From Sphaerospermopsis kisseleviana NIES-73 (GTDB lineage: Bacteria > Cyanobacteriota > Cyanobacteriia > Cyanobacteriales > Nostocaceae): DNA of 64,000 nt. The stretch lies in assembly GCF_002368075.1 (NCBI RefSeq), contig NZ_AP018314.1:157343-221342 (forward strand), read 5' to 3'. The notes under the pieces are model-generated. The model was not told where the DNA came from and ran no database searches. It worked only from the letters and a program-made list of their open reading frames with translations. The translations under genes were made by a program, and so were the position numbers. Shown piece by piece: positions 27,802-35,619 of this stretch (position 1 is the first letter of the stretch; each line of letters opens with the position of its first letter).

Positions 27802-29100
27802 ATGAAATGTATTAACTGCGGAACTGATAACAATTTAAAAGATAGAACAGCAAACAACGGAAGATGTAAACAATGTCATCATCCTTTTGTTTTTGAACCC
27901 ACAACAATGGGGACTTTGAAAATTACAGATCCCATGTTTGGTAAAATATTGGCAGATATTTCTGCTAATGATACTTTATATTTTACACCTAAGCAGCTTT
28001 TATATTTTTTAGATAATCGCATCCGAAACAAAGCATTTCAAACCCGTAGTTTTGTGTTTTTATATTTCTTTTTCAATATTTGGGTTACTCTCTTTGTCGG
28101 AGGAATAACAAGTGCTTTTTTACCTAATTCTTTTCTGGTTGCTAATTTAGTTTATCAAGCAGCGACTATTTTCTACTTATTTAATAACACCAAATCAAGT
28201 AAATTAACTACTGCAAGTCGCAAAGCAAGTGCTAAAACTTTACGCATTGTGGGAATATTAATTCTAGTATTGGGAATATTGGTAAGTTTAACCGTAAACT
28301 CGTTTCCTATTTTTTGTATGTTGGTCATTTTAGGAATGTTGTCAATATTTTTAGGAACTAGACAGTTAGGAAGAGTGGGAAATTTACCACAGGAATTTTT
28401 AGTTACTCAATCTTATGTAGATGGGTGGTTAGAAAATTGGCAAGCTATTAATGGTAGAATTAATAAGGTTTTACATGAACCACAAAATCAAATTTCACCT
28501 GCATCTATTAACCCCGATGTTACTGCTTATAGTTTTGATAGATTGGTTGTTTGTGATAGTGCTAACATTGCACAATTATTAATTGCTAATAATTTTCATT
28601 TTGAAAATAATTGTGCAATTCTTAGTGTTAATGGTTATCCCCAAAGCATTTTCGATACAACAATGGAAATGCTACGACGTAACCCCAATTTACAAGTTTT
28701 TGCATTCCATGATTGTAGTCCTAAAGGTGTGAGTTTGGTCTATCATCTCCGCACCAGTGAAAATTGGTTTTTAAATAGTGAGGTGACTATTATTGATGTG
28801 GGTTTATTACCGCGTCAAATTCTTGCTAATAAGCGAGGTATGTTTATTCAAAATGCAGAGTATTTAGCTAAAAAATCCAAAGAATTACCGTTAGAAATTC
28901 GTCAGAATTTAACTGCGGAAGAGTTAACTTGGTTGGATGCAGGTAATTTTGTAGAATTAGAATCTTTTTCACCACAGATGTTGATTAAAGTTCTGCGAAG
29001 TGGTATTTCTGGAAGTTTGAATTTAGCAAGTGATGATAGTAGTTTTATGGTAGTTACTGATTCAGGTAATGATATTTATATGGTGGAAAGTTTTGGTTAA
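27802..29100 (+). CDS. Zinc-ribbon membrane protein, function unknown
   Basis: The 432-residue protein starts with a zinc ribbon (MKCINCGTD...GRCKQCHHPF, four Cys in CxxC pairs). It then has two pairs of hydrophobic segments at about residues 80-130 and 148-190 (FVFLYFFFNIWVTLFVGGI; LRIVGILILVLGILVSLTV), and a soluble C-terminal domain of about 220 residues with no motif I can name. That domain includes DRLVVCDSANIAQLLIANNF and FAFHDCSPKGVSLVYHL. It reads like a DNA-topoisomerase-style or Rossmann fold but is unassigned. Its stop overlaps the stop of the convergent AsnB-like 2 gene. Confidence 0.65.
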   Translation: MKCINCGTDNNLKDRTANNGRCKQCHHPFVFEPTTMGTLKITDPMFGKILADISANDTLYFTPKQLLYFLDNRIRNKAFQTRSFVFLYFFFNIWVTLFVGGITSAFLPNSFLVANLVYQAATIFYLFNNTKSSKLTTASRKASAKTLRIVGILILVLGILVSLTVNSFPIFCMLVILGMLSIFLGTRQLGRVGNLPQEFLVTQSYVDGWLENWQAINGRINKVLHEPQNQISPASINPDVTAYSFDRLVVCDSANIAQLLIANNFHFENNCAILSVNGYPQSIFDTTMEMLRRNPNLQVFAFHDCSPKGVSLVYHLRTSENWFLNSEVTIIDVGLLPRQILANKRGMFIQNAEYLAKKSKELPLEIRQNLTAEELTWLDAGNFVELESFSPQMLIKVLRSGISGSLNLASDDSSFMVVTDSGNDIYMVESFG

Positions 29101-30836
29101 TTTTTTACTTGTTTATTTACCTGCAACCAAATTTCCAAACTTACCAATAACCATAGTTTAACACCATAACGCCCCCAAATATCACCTTTAAAATCTAACC
29201 AGTTTCGCAAAATATCCTGATTAATATAAGCGGAAATCTCACTATTTCTATTTAACAACAATTTCCGCGCTTGTTTTTGCCAATATTTCCTAAATCCTAA
29301 TTGTACAGGAACCATCATTCCACTTTTAGGACGCTGAATAATTGTATCTGGTAAAATATCACTGACTGCTTTTTTCAAAACTGCTTTTTCTTCCACTCCT
29401 GAAAGTTTATATTCTGGGGGAATTTGCATACTCAAGTCAACTACTCGCTGATCAAATAATGGTGATAAACCTTGTAAATTTGCTGCTTGGGTTAAGTTAT
29501 TTACCTTGGTGAGAATATGATCTGCTCCTTTAAATTTAATATTCAATTTCATTAATCTATTTAAATAATTAATATCGGCATTTAAATCATGGTAAAATAC
29601 AGAAGATTCGTTTTTTACACTTTGCCAAATTTCCGGTTTTAATAGTTGTGGTAAGTCTAAAGCACATTTTTGGAAAGATATTAAATAAGCTGTTAAAGCA
29701 TCTTGATTATTAATTGTACCATATAAACTATTAATCAACATTGGTTGATTTTTTGGACCTCCAAAACAAGGATCTCCTCCTTCTCCATTTAATGTAATCT
29801 CTACATTTTCTCTCGCTAGTTTACCTATTAATAAATTTGGTACTGTTAAAGGATCACCGATAGGATCATCTAAATATAACATTGTTTCTGGTAAACGTTC
29901 CCACATTTCCCGAAGGGTAATTTCTAAAATGTGATGTTGTGTTTGACAATGTTGTGCAACTAAGCTAGAAAATTCTAATTCATTGGGTGTTTCTGTACCA
30001 AAATGAATGGAATAAGTATGCACTGGTGCGTTATGTAATTTTGCTGCTAATGCGGTAATACTGCTAGAGTCTAAACCACCAGAAAGAAATACTCCTAAAG
30101 GTTGATTTTCTGGTAAATATTCTTTGATAACTTGTTTTAATAAAGCATTTAATTTCTCGCTATACCATTCTAAAGGTTGATTAACATCTATTACTTTTTC
30201 TTGGAGTTGCCAATAATGATAAACTTGATTTGAAGGCATTTCTATAAGTGTGCCAGGACGCATTTCTTTAACATTTTGCCAAAGTGTTCTTTCTCCTGGA
30301 ACAAATGCACAATAAAGATAATCTCTTAATGCTATTAAATCTAAGTCATTGTTTCTATGAGGTGCAAGGGTGGTTAATTTGGGAGCAATCCAGCAAGTTG
30401 AACCTTTAGTTGTATAATATAAAGTTCGACTACCTATGGCATCTCTGACTAAATATAATTCTTGCTTTTCTCGATCCCAAACTACTAAGTTAAACATCCC
30501 TAATAATAGGGTTAAACATTGAAAATTATACTTTTCCCAAAGTTGTACAATTATTTGTTGATTACTGATTTTTTGGGGAGAATCAATATTTATTCTTTGG
30601 AGGAGTTCTAAACGATTACTTAACCATATATCACCAACTAATACAAATCTTTCGTTAAGACTAATGGCAAAATTTTCGGAAGCGAAAATAACAGCAAATT
30701 GTTGATCTTGCCAGGTAACATCTGCTTTTAAAGCATCTACATTATTATCTAATTTTCCATAAGCTACATACCAAGTAGGTATTACTTCCAAATTAGAATT
30801 TATTGATTGAGGATTTTGAAAAAGATTAAAAAACAT
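29097..30836 (-). CDS. Asparagine-synthetase-like protein without N-terminal Cys (AsnB-like 2)
   Basis: The 579-residue protein has a class II glutaminase-like N-terminal region (LLGMFNLVVWDREKQELYLV, RDAIGSRTLYY) and the AsnB synthetase domain with the PPi loop GVFLSGGLDSSSITALA, HTYSIHFGTE and LNGEGGDPCFGG. It begins MFFNLFQNPQ, so the nucleophile Cys2 is absent, as in AsnB-like 1. Expected chemistry is ATP-dependent amide formation with ammonia or an amine rather than glutamine. It converges on the zinc-ribbon gene and faces the same cluster. True asparagine synthesis is less likely than a special ligase role. Confidence 0.85.
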   Translation of the reverse strand: MFFNLFQNPQSINSNLEVIPTWYVAYGKLDNNVDALKADVTWQDQQFAVIFASENFAISLNERFVLVGDIWLSNRLELLQRINIDSPQKISNQQIIVQLWEKYNFQCLTLLLGMFNLVVWDREKQELYLVRDAIGSRTLYYTTKGSTCWIAPKLTTLAPHRNNDLDLIALRDYLYCAFVPGERTLWQNVKEMRPGTLIEMPSNQVYHYWQLQEKVIDVNQPLEWYSEKLNALLKQVIKEYLPENQPLGVFLSGGLDSSSITALAAKLHNAPVHTYSIHFGTETPNELEFSSLVAQHCQTQHHILEITLREMWERLPETMLYLDDPIGDPLTVPNLLIGKLARENVEITLNGEGGDPCFGGPKNQPMLINSLYGTINNQDALTAYLISFQKCALDLPQLLKPEIWQSVKNESSVFYHDLNADINYLNRLMKLNIKFKGADHILTKVNNLTQAANLQGLSPLFDQRVVDLSMQIPPEYKLSGVEEKAVLKKAVSDILPDTIIQRPKSGMMVPVQLGFRKYWQKQARKLLLNRNSEISAYINQDILRNWLDFKGDIWGRYGVKLWLLVSLEIWLQVNKQVKN

Positions 30837-30997
30837 ATTAAATTAACTATGAAGGCACTTAGACACAAAGCAGTTTATACAGTTTCTTTACGAGGCTGCG
30901 CTAAATTTTCTGACCTCTTTCTTTGTGTTCTTTGCGTCCTTTGCGGTTCGTTATATAATTTAGCGCATCTTCATACAGAATTGGTATTACCAAAGAG

Positions 30998-31100
30998 TAA
31001 GCTGTTGTGCATTTAATTTGTATAAGTGGAACAGGCATCTTGCCTGTTAAACAAGAGTTCAGAATATTAGGATTATACAATTTAGCTGTGTAACAGCTTA
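30998..31100. mobile_element. 103-bp MITE with TA target duplication, copy 2
   Basis: Same length and ends as 23992-24094, with two base differences (GAATATTAGGA here, GAACATTAGGG there). Flanked by TA on both sides. It lies between two divergent genes and ends 15 bases before the ATG of the phosphorylase-like gene, so it probably replaces or carries part of that gene's 5' region. Confidence 0.8.
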
Positions 31101-31115
31101 TTAAAAATAACAGGA

Positions 31116-31796
31116 ATGATTAACACAATTTTAGTACCCCAAGGAGCAGAAAACCAAGCCGTTTGTCGTGGTTTAAGTCGTGTTAAAGGTTTGCAACCAC
31201 AGGTGATAGCAATACCCCTGGGAATGAAATCACTGTACCAGTTTTTGGAAAAAAATTGTCAACATTTAAATCAACTCAATCAACGCGTGCTGCTAATGGG
31301 TTTATGTGGCAGTTTAAATGAGCATTACAAGGTTGGTGATATAGTTCTCTATCGAGATTGTATGTATCAAAGAAATCTGCAAAAGTGCGATCGCACCTTG
31401 ATCACAGAGATATATAACCAACTTGGGGATAAAGTAGCTTTTGTTCAGGGATTAACGAGCGATCGCGTCATATCCCTAGCAGCAGAAAAACAAAATTTAC
31501 ATCTACAATCTGGCGCTGATGTTGTTGATATGGAAGGATTCACATTCTTAGAATTTTTCCAGCCACTGGGGATATCAACCGCAATATTACGAGTCGTTAG
31601 TGATGATACTCTCTATGATATACCTGACCTGACAACAGCCATTAGTGCCGATGGTTCACTTCAACCTCTACCCCTGGCCTTAACATTCATCCGTAAACCC
31701 CTAGCTGCTACCCGCTTGATTCGTAGTTCCTTACAAGCACTCAAAATATTAGAAACCGTAGCTTACTGTTTAGCCAGTTCCTCAACTCGGATATAG
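31116..31796 (+). CDS. Nucleoside phosphorylase superfamily protein
   Basis: The 226-residue protein resembles the PNP/UDP phosphorylase fold used by MTA/SAH nucleosidases and hopanoid-associated HpnG-type phosphorylases. It has a Gly-rich VLLMGLCGSLNEHYKVGDIVLY, then ADVVDMEGFTFLEFF (the ME-G motif that contacts the ribose) and ILRVVSDDTLYDIPD with the catalytic-type Asp. The substrate is not deducible. It starts at ATG 31116, just downstream of MITE copy 2, and is followed by a hairpin. It could belong functionally to the neighbouring AsnB-like cluster, but it is transcribed separately. Confidence 0.75.
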   Translation: MINTILVPQGAENQAVCRGLSRVKGLQPQVIAIPLGMKSLYQFLEKNCQHLNQLNQRVLLMGLCGSLNEHYKVGDIVLYRDCMYQRNLQKCDRTLITEIYNQLGDKVAFVQGLTSDRVISLAAEKQNLHLQSGADVVDMEGFTFLEFFQPLGISTAILRVVSDDTLYDIPDLTTAISADGSLQPLPLALTFIRKPLAATRLIRSSLQALKILETVAYCLASSSTRI

Positions 31797-31834
31797 ATCC
31801 CCGATTTCTTTGCGAAGTCGGGAATCTGAGGATC
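31796..31834 (+). terminator. Hairpin after the phosphorylase-like gene
   Basis: GATCCCCGATTTCTT and GAAGTCGGGAATCTGAGGATC form an imperfect stem-loop overlapping the gene's last base. The same sequence family forms the hairpin at 60502-60573, so it may be a repeat rather than a dedicated terminator. There is no clear U-tract. Confidence 0.35.
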
Positions 31835-31860
31835 ACTTCAATAATGGACAATTAACAATG

Positions 31861-31996
31861 AAAAATTGACAATTACCTCTCCGTTGAAAGGAGAGGCTTG
31901 AAAAAGCGAAATTTTTGGCTTTTTACCCTGTAAACGGAAGTTTTAAACCTTGAATGAAAAAATTGCCAATTGTCAATTATCAATTATCAATTGATA
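31861..31996. repeat. Dispersed repeat with CAATTGATAA border, copy 2
   Basis: This is the reverse-complement counterpart of 14681-14820, sharing AAATTGACAATTACCTCTCC, TTGAAAAAGCG, GTTTTAAACCTTGAATGAA and the TCAATTATCAATTGATAA end. No coding content. Confidence 0.6.
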
Positions 31997-32005
31997 ACTC
32001 AAAGC

Positions 32006-32242
32006 TTAAATCGCTGCTGCTTCCCATTGAGAATCAAAGAAAATCTCGAAAGAACCATCAGGTATGAGTTGACGCAAGTGCTGAATATAACCATCTGCAT
32101 CTGAACGACTACGGAATCTGGCAATAATTATACGCTCTTGATTCGCAACCACACGAGCTATAGCCCAACTATTCAGCCGATTTCTATAAGAAATTGCTGG
32201 ATTTTTTGATTTGGTATCTTTGTCATCTGTGTTTTGTGGCAT
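32006..32242 (-). CDS. Small conserved cyanobacterial hypothetical
   Basis: From the ATG at 32242 the protein is 78 residues: MPQNTDDKDTKSKNPAIS, then NSWAIARVVANQERIIIARFRSRSDADGYIQHLRQLIPDG, then FEIFFDSQW. The second part looks like a compact alpha-beta fold (strand, helix, strand). I have seen short proteins of this type in Nostocales, but no function is known to me. The frame is open 21 codons further upstream, without a good start context. It is isolated between repeats. Confidence 0.55.
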   Translation of the reverse strand: MPQNTDDKDTKSKNPAISYRNRLNSWAIARVVANQERIIIARFRSRSDADGYIQHLRQLIPDGSFEIFFDSQWEAAAI

Positions 32243-32636
32243 GATTATATTATCCGTATGAATTTGATTGATTGGCGTTAGTGTGTCTCTTAGGGGTAAT
32301 AACACTAGCGCCTTTAATTGACGATGCCACTTTGTTATTACATAATTCTTGGATTGTCAATACTTAGTGCAACAATTTGTTTTTACTAGGCAATAAAACC
32401 TAGAAAATATTATTTCCAGAATTTTCACGATACACAAATAAAGTTAATATTAACAGTGCTGAATGCTTGGTAAATAAAACAACATTTTTCGTTAAAAATT
32501 TACCTCTTACTTAGACAAAATTACATATCAATTTGTAAATCATTGTAGCATGAATCTACAATTTGTGAGAATATATATTGCGTATTGCCCCCTACTAATC
32601 TGGGAAATCATCTGATACATTAAACAGGAATGTTGT

Positions 32637-33635
32637 ATGAAATTCACTGCATCAATTTTAAAAAAAGTTGCTACAGAAATGGGCGCTACTGTTGTAATAG
32701 AACCTGAATATGAACTAATTGGACATATTACGTTTAAAAATGGGAAAATAACCGTTTTTGATAACACGAGATTCAATATTAATGGTTTTGGTTCGGCAAA
32801 TTTAGCACAAGATAAAGCCTTTTCTAATTATTTTTTGGGTAAACTTGGTTATCAAGTTACGGAAGGAAAAACATTTTTTAATGATAAAATGTGTGCAAAA
32901 GTCGCCAACCCCAGAAATATCCATGATGGTTGGAACTATGCCCAAGAATTAGGATTCCCTGTAATTGTTAAACCTTTAAATCTCAGTTTAGGAATTTTAG
33001 TTACTAAAGTATATAATAAACAGGAATATTATCAAGTAGCAGAAAAAATACTTGCTACTCAGTCTGTCTTAATTGTAGAAAGATTTTATCAAGGTAATGA
33101 CTTTAGGATTTTAGTTTTAGATAATGAAGTTATAGCGGCTTATCAAAGAATACCTTTATCTGTCACTGGTGATGGTAAATCTACTATTTTAGAATTACTA
33201 CAAAATAAACGTGAACAGTTAATCAAAACAGGGGAAAAAATATTAATTGATGTCGAAGATTTCCGCATTATCAAGAAATTAAACAAACAAAATCTGAGCT
33301 TTGATAGTGTACTTGCTGAAGATACTTTAATTTATCTTTTAGACAACGCAAATCTATCTACAGGTGGTGATGCAATAGACTTCACGGAAAATATTCATCC
33401 TGATTTTCAAAAATTGGCGATTAATATCACTAAAGATATGGGTTTGAGATTAGCAGGTGTAGATATTCTCACCGCTGATATTACTCAACCCATAGTAGAT
33501 TATACTGTAGATTATACTCTGTTGGAAATTAATAGCGCCCCTGGTTTAGCTCATTATGCCTTACTGGGAGAGCAGCAAATACAGAAAGTAGAAGATTTAT
33601 ATCGGAAAATTTTGCAAGCATTAGAAAACGAATAA
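32637..33635 (+). CDS. ATP-grasp protein related to the cyanophycin synthetase ATP-grasp domain
   Basis: The 332-residue ATP-grasp enzyme resembles the ATP-grasp part of cyanophycin synthetase and of glutathione-synthetase fusions, which join an amine to a carboxylate through an acyl phosphate. Visible blocks are GFPVIVKPLNLSLGILVTKV (ATP-binding Lys), LIVERFYQGNDFRILVLD, VTGDGKSTILELL, NLSTGGDAIDFTENIHPDF, LRLAGVDILTAD and LLEINSAPGLAHY with the metal-binding E and N. It lacks the Mur-ligase-like second half of CphA. It is not in an operon. The substrate is unknown, possibly an amino-acid ligase. Confidence 0.82.
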   Translation: MKFTASILKKVATEMGATVVIEPEYELIGHITFKNGKITVFDNTRFNINGFGSANLAQDKAFSNYFLGKLGYQVTEGKTFFNDKMCAKVANPRNIHDGWNYAQELGFPVIVKPLNLSLGILVTKVYNKQEYYQVAEKILATQSVLIVERFYQGNDFRILVLDNEVIAAYQRIPLSVTGDGKSTILELLQNKREQLIKTGEKILIDVEDFRIIKKLNKQNLSFDSVLAEDTLIYLLDNANLSTGGDAIDFTENIHPDFQKLAINITKDMGLRLAGVDILTADITQPIVDYTVDYTLLEINSAPGLAHYALLGEQQIQKVEDLYRKILQALENE

Positions 33636-33715
33636 ATGTGGTAAGGAGTTAGGAGTCAGGAGTCAGGAGTAGATTCAATCCAAAATCCAAAATCTAAAAT
33701 CCAAAATCGAATGAC

Positions 33716-34072
33716 TCACCAATTTTTACCTAACAGAGATTCAAATTCTGCTTGTAAAGCTGTAATTTCCCCAACTCTAGCCACCAGCAAATTATCTTTA
33801 CCAGCATCTTGTAATCTAGCTTTCCAATATTGAATAGTCTCTGCATTATTCAACCAAAATTCAATCACTGTATCTACCACTTGATCTAAATTCCAACTAC
33901 CAGCAGTTGGAACTGATTCTACAGATTCTAGAAACGCATCTAATGTACAAGTTTGAGTTCCCAAATATTCAACTTTTTGGTGTAGAGGTTTTTCTAAACT
34001 TTGTTGTTGGTGATTGAAAAAGTATAAAATTGGAGATACTCCTACAATGTCAAAAGTATAGTTCATGCCCAT
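33716..34072 (-). CDS. Conserved hypothetical protein
   Basis: A 118-residue soluble protein beginning MGMNYTFDIVGVSPILYFFNHQQQ and ending EFESLLGKNW. It is hydrophilic with mixed alpha/beta character and no metal-binding or catalytic motif. The ATG at 34066 (MNYTF) is an equally good start. I recognise it only as a cyanobacterial protein of unknown function. Its 5' end lies 174 bases from a CIRCE element, on the opposite side from the EamA gene, so either could be the regulated gene. Confidence 0.55.
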   Translation of the reverse strand: MGMNYTFDIVGVSPILYFFNHQQQSLEKPLHQKVEYLGTQTCTLDAFLESVESVPTAGSWNLDQVVDTVIEFWLNNAETIQYWKARLQDAGKDNLLVARVGEITALQAEFESLLGKNW

Positions 34073-34245
34073 CCTCCAAATCTGTTGAGTTGTTAGTCTA
34101 TTGACTGGAATCTGTAACCTATTTAATTTTTTATGAGTGATTTCAGCATCAAATGTGATTGCTATATAGTCAAATATAACGACAAAAAACAGAAATTACA
34201 AGTTCAATCTACTGATTTTAAAATTTTTTAAAATTTTTTAAAAAA

Positions 34246-34272
34246 TTAGCACTTGTGAACTGAGAGTGCTAA
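34246..34272. promoter_or_regulatory. CIRCE element (HrcA operator)
   Basis: TTAGCACTT (34246-34254), nine bases, then GAGTGCTAA (34264-34272). The CIRCE consensus is TTAGCACTC-N9-GAGTGCTAA, so this copy has the exact 9-9-9 layout with one mismatch. CIRCE is bound by the heat-shock repressor HrcA and normally precedes groESL or groEL2. Neither is in this window. Confidence 0.85.
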
Positions 34273-34274
34273 TT

Positions 34275-34303
34275 TTGAGTGCCATTATTATTTAATATAT
34301 ATT
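34275..34303 (+). promoter_or_regulatory. Candidate promoter downstream of CIRCE
   Basis: TTGAGT (34275-34280), a 17-base spacer and TATATT (34298-34303) make a plausible sigma-70-type promoter on the plus strand. It is directly adjacent to the CIRCE element and points at the EamA gene. The surrounding DNA is very AT-rich, so chance matches are easy. Confidence 0.4.
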
Positions 34304-34408
34304 TGATATATTATAAAAATAGTTTCCAGGCTTATTTGGGGAGTTAAGATCATTTTTAATAGTTTCTTAGTTATTGGCTTAACTAATGGTAGAGGTGAAT
34401 TAGCAGCC

Positions 34409-35308
34409 TTGTCTGCTGCCTGTTTATGGGCGATCGCTTCCGTGGTATATGGAGTATTAGGGCAACGCATTCCGCCCTTACAGCTAAATTTAATCAAAGG
34501 CATAATAGCGATCGCCCTGTTGCTAATTACAATCGTCATCAGCGGTGATTTTCTACCCACCCTTGCACCCTTAAACTTATTATTTCTACTCCTCAGTGGT
34601 GCAGCGGGTATAGGTTTAGGAGATACAGCTTTTTTAGCAGCTATTAACAGACTAGGCGCACGTCGAGTTTTGCTGTTGGGAACTTTAGCCCCTCCCATGA
34701 GTGCGATCGCTGCTACAATTTTTCTCCAAGAAAGTCTGAACATCAATGCTTGGTGTGGTATTTTACTCACTATTTTGGGTGTTGCTTGGGTTGTTACCGA
34801 AAGAGTCAGTAATAATGGTGAAGGTGCAACCACACAACTATGGCCAGGAATAGGGTTAGGTTTGTTAGCAGCAGTAGCTAACGCCATCGGTGCTGTTTTT
34901 TCCCGTGCAGCATTTACAGGTACGAATATTTCCCCTTTGTGGGCAGCATTATTCAGATTAATTGCCGGAGTATTAATAATTTTAATTTGGGCATTTTTGC
35001 CCAATCAGAGAAATAACGTCTTTGTATATCCTTATTGGCAGTCAAAACGAGTTATATTAGCCAGTTTTTTAGCTGCTTTTTTAGGCACTTATTTAGGAAT
35101 TTGGTTACAACAAACAGCCATTAAATTAACTAACGTGGGTATTGCCTCAACCCTCATGCAAACCAGCCCTATACTTGTAATTCCCATTGCTATCTTTATG
35201 GGTGAAAAAGTCAGTTTGAGAGCTATTATAGGGGTAATAATTGCAATTTTCGGAATTAGTTTATTAGCTTCCATCACTTCACCCATCTCAGTTAGAAACA
35301 TTCTCTAG
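34409..35308 (+). CDS. EamA/DMT-family transporter, start uncertain
   Basis: The protein of 299 or more residues has ten hydrophobic segments in two EamA repeats (CLWAIASVVYGVLGQRIPPL... GDTAFLAAINRLGARRVLLLGTLAPPMSAI; and the second half ending IIGVIIAIFGISLLASI). It is a drug/metabolite-type exporter of unknown substrate. The first usable start is TTG 34409, preceded by GAGGTG. The family-like GRGELAALSAACLWA extends upstream in frame without any ATG, GTG or TTG, and a nearby ATG (34386) is out of frame. So the 5' end may be frameshifted or use a rare ATT/ATC start. The TAG stop lies in a repeat element. Confidence 0.8.
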   Translation: MSAACLWAIASVVYGVLGQRIPPLQLNLIKGIIAIALLLITIVISGDFLPTLAPLNLLFLLLSGAAGIGLGDTAFLAAINRLGARRVLLLGTLAPPMSAIAATIFLQESLNINAWCGILLTILGVAWVVTERVSNNGEGATTQLWPGIGLGLLAAVANAIGAVFSRAAFTGTNISPLWAALFRLIAGVLIILIWAFLPNQRNNVFVYPYWQSKRVILASFLAAFLGTYLGIWLQQTAIKLTNVGIASTLMQTSPILVIPIAIFMGEKVSLRAIIGVIIAIFGISLLASITSPISVRNIL

Positions 35309-35455
35309 AACACCGATTTATTAATCGTAAGGGCGTATAGCATTCGGATAGAATATGAACTGCTTTCAGCGATAGGTTATCACCCGAATGCTTCGCCCCT
35401 ACAAGGTAAAAACAGTAAAAACAGATTACCTAGCATTACTGAATCGACGTTCTAG
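35305..35455. mobile_element. CTAG-bounded repeat element, copy 2
   Basis: Bounded by CTAGAACACCGATTTATTAA and GCATTACTGAATCGACGTTCTAG, the same ends as 20942-21081. Its CTAG supplies the stop codon of the EamA gene. Relative to copy 1 the segment between the hairpin arms is inverted. An extra AGTAAAAAC duplication follows the right arm. Confidence 0.75.
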
Positions 35456-35619
35456 CTTAGACCGGAACTTAAGTTCCGGGCGGGTTTGGAAGCTAAACAA
35501 AAAAGCTATTTGTGGTCTGAGTTGACACCAATGAGCATTGCTAAACCCCTACACAGGAGTCACAATGTTTGATCAAGCTGACCATTAACTCCTGACTGCT
35601 GATAGCCGAATAGTAGTAA

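Noticed and set aside
30807-31016. 69-codon frame downstream of the AsnB-like 2 start
   Set aside because: It runs across ACACAAAG/TCTTTGTG-type repeat DNA and into MITE copy 2; the Cys/Leu-rich product has no homologue that I recognise.
34288-35004. A 238-codon minus-strand frame opposite the EamA gene
   Set aside because: It is Ala/Pro/Lys-rich antisense of a membrane-protein gene with no family resemblance; the plus-strand protein has clear EamA helices.
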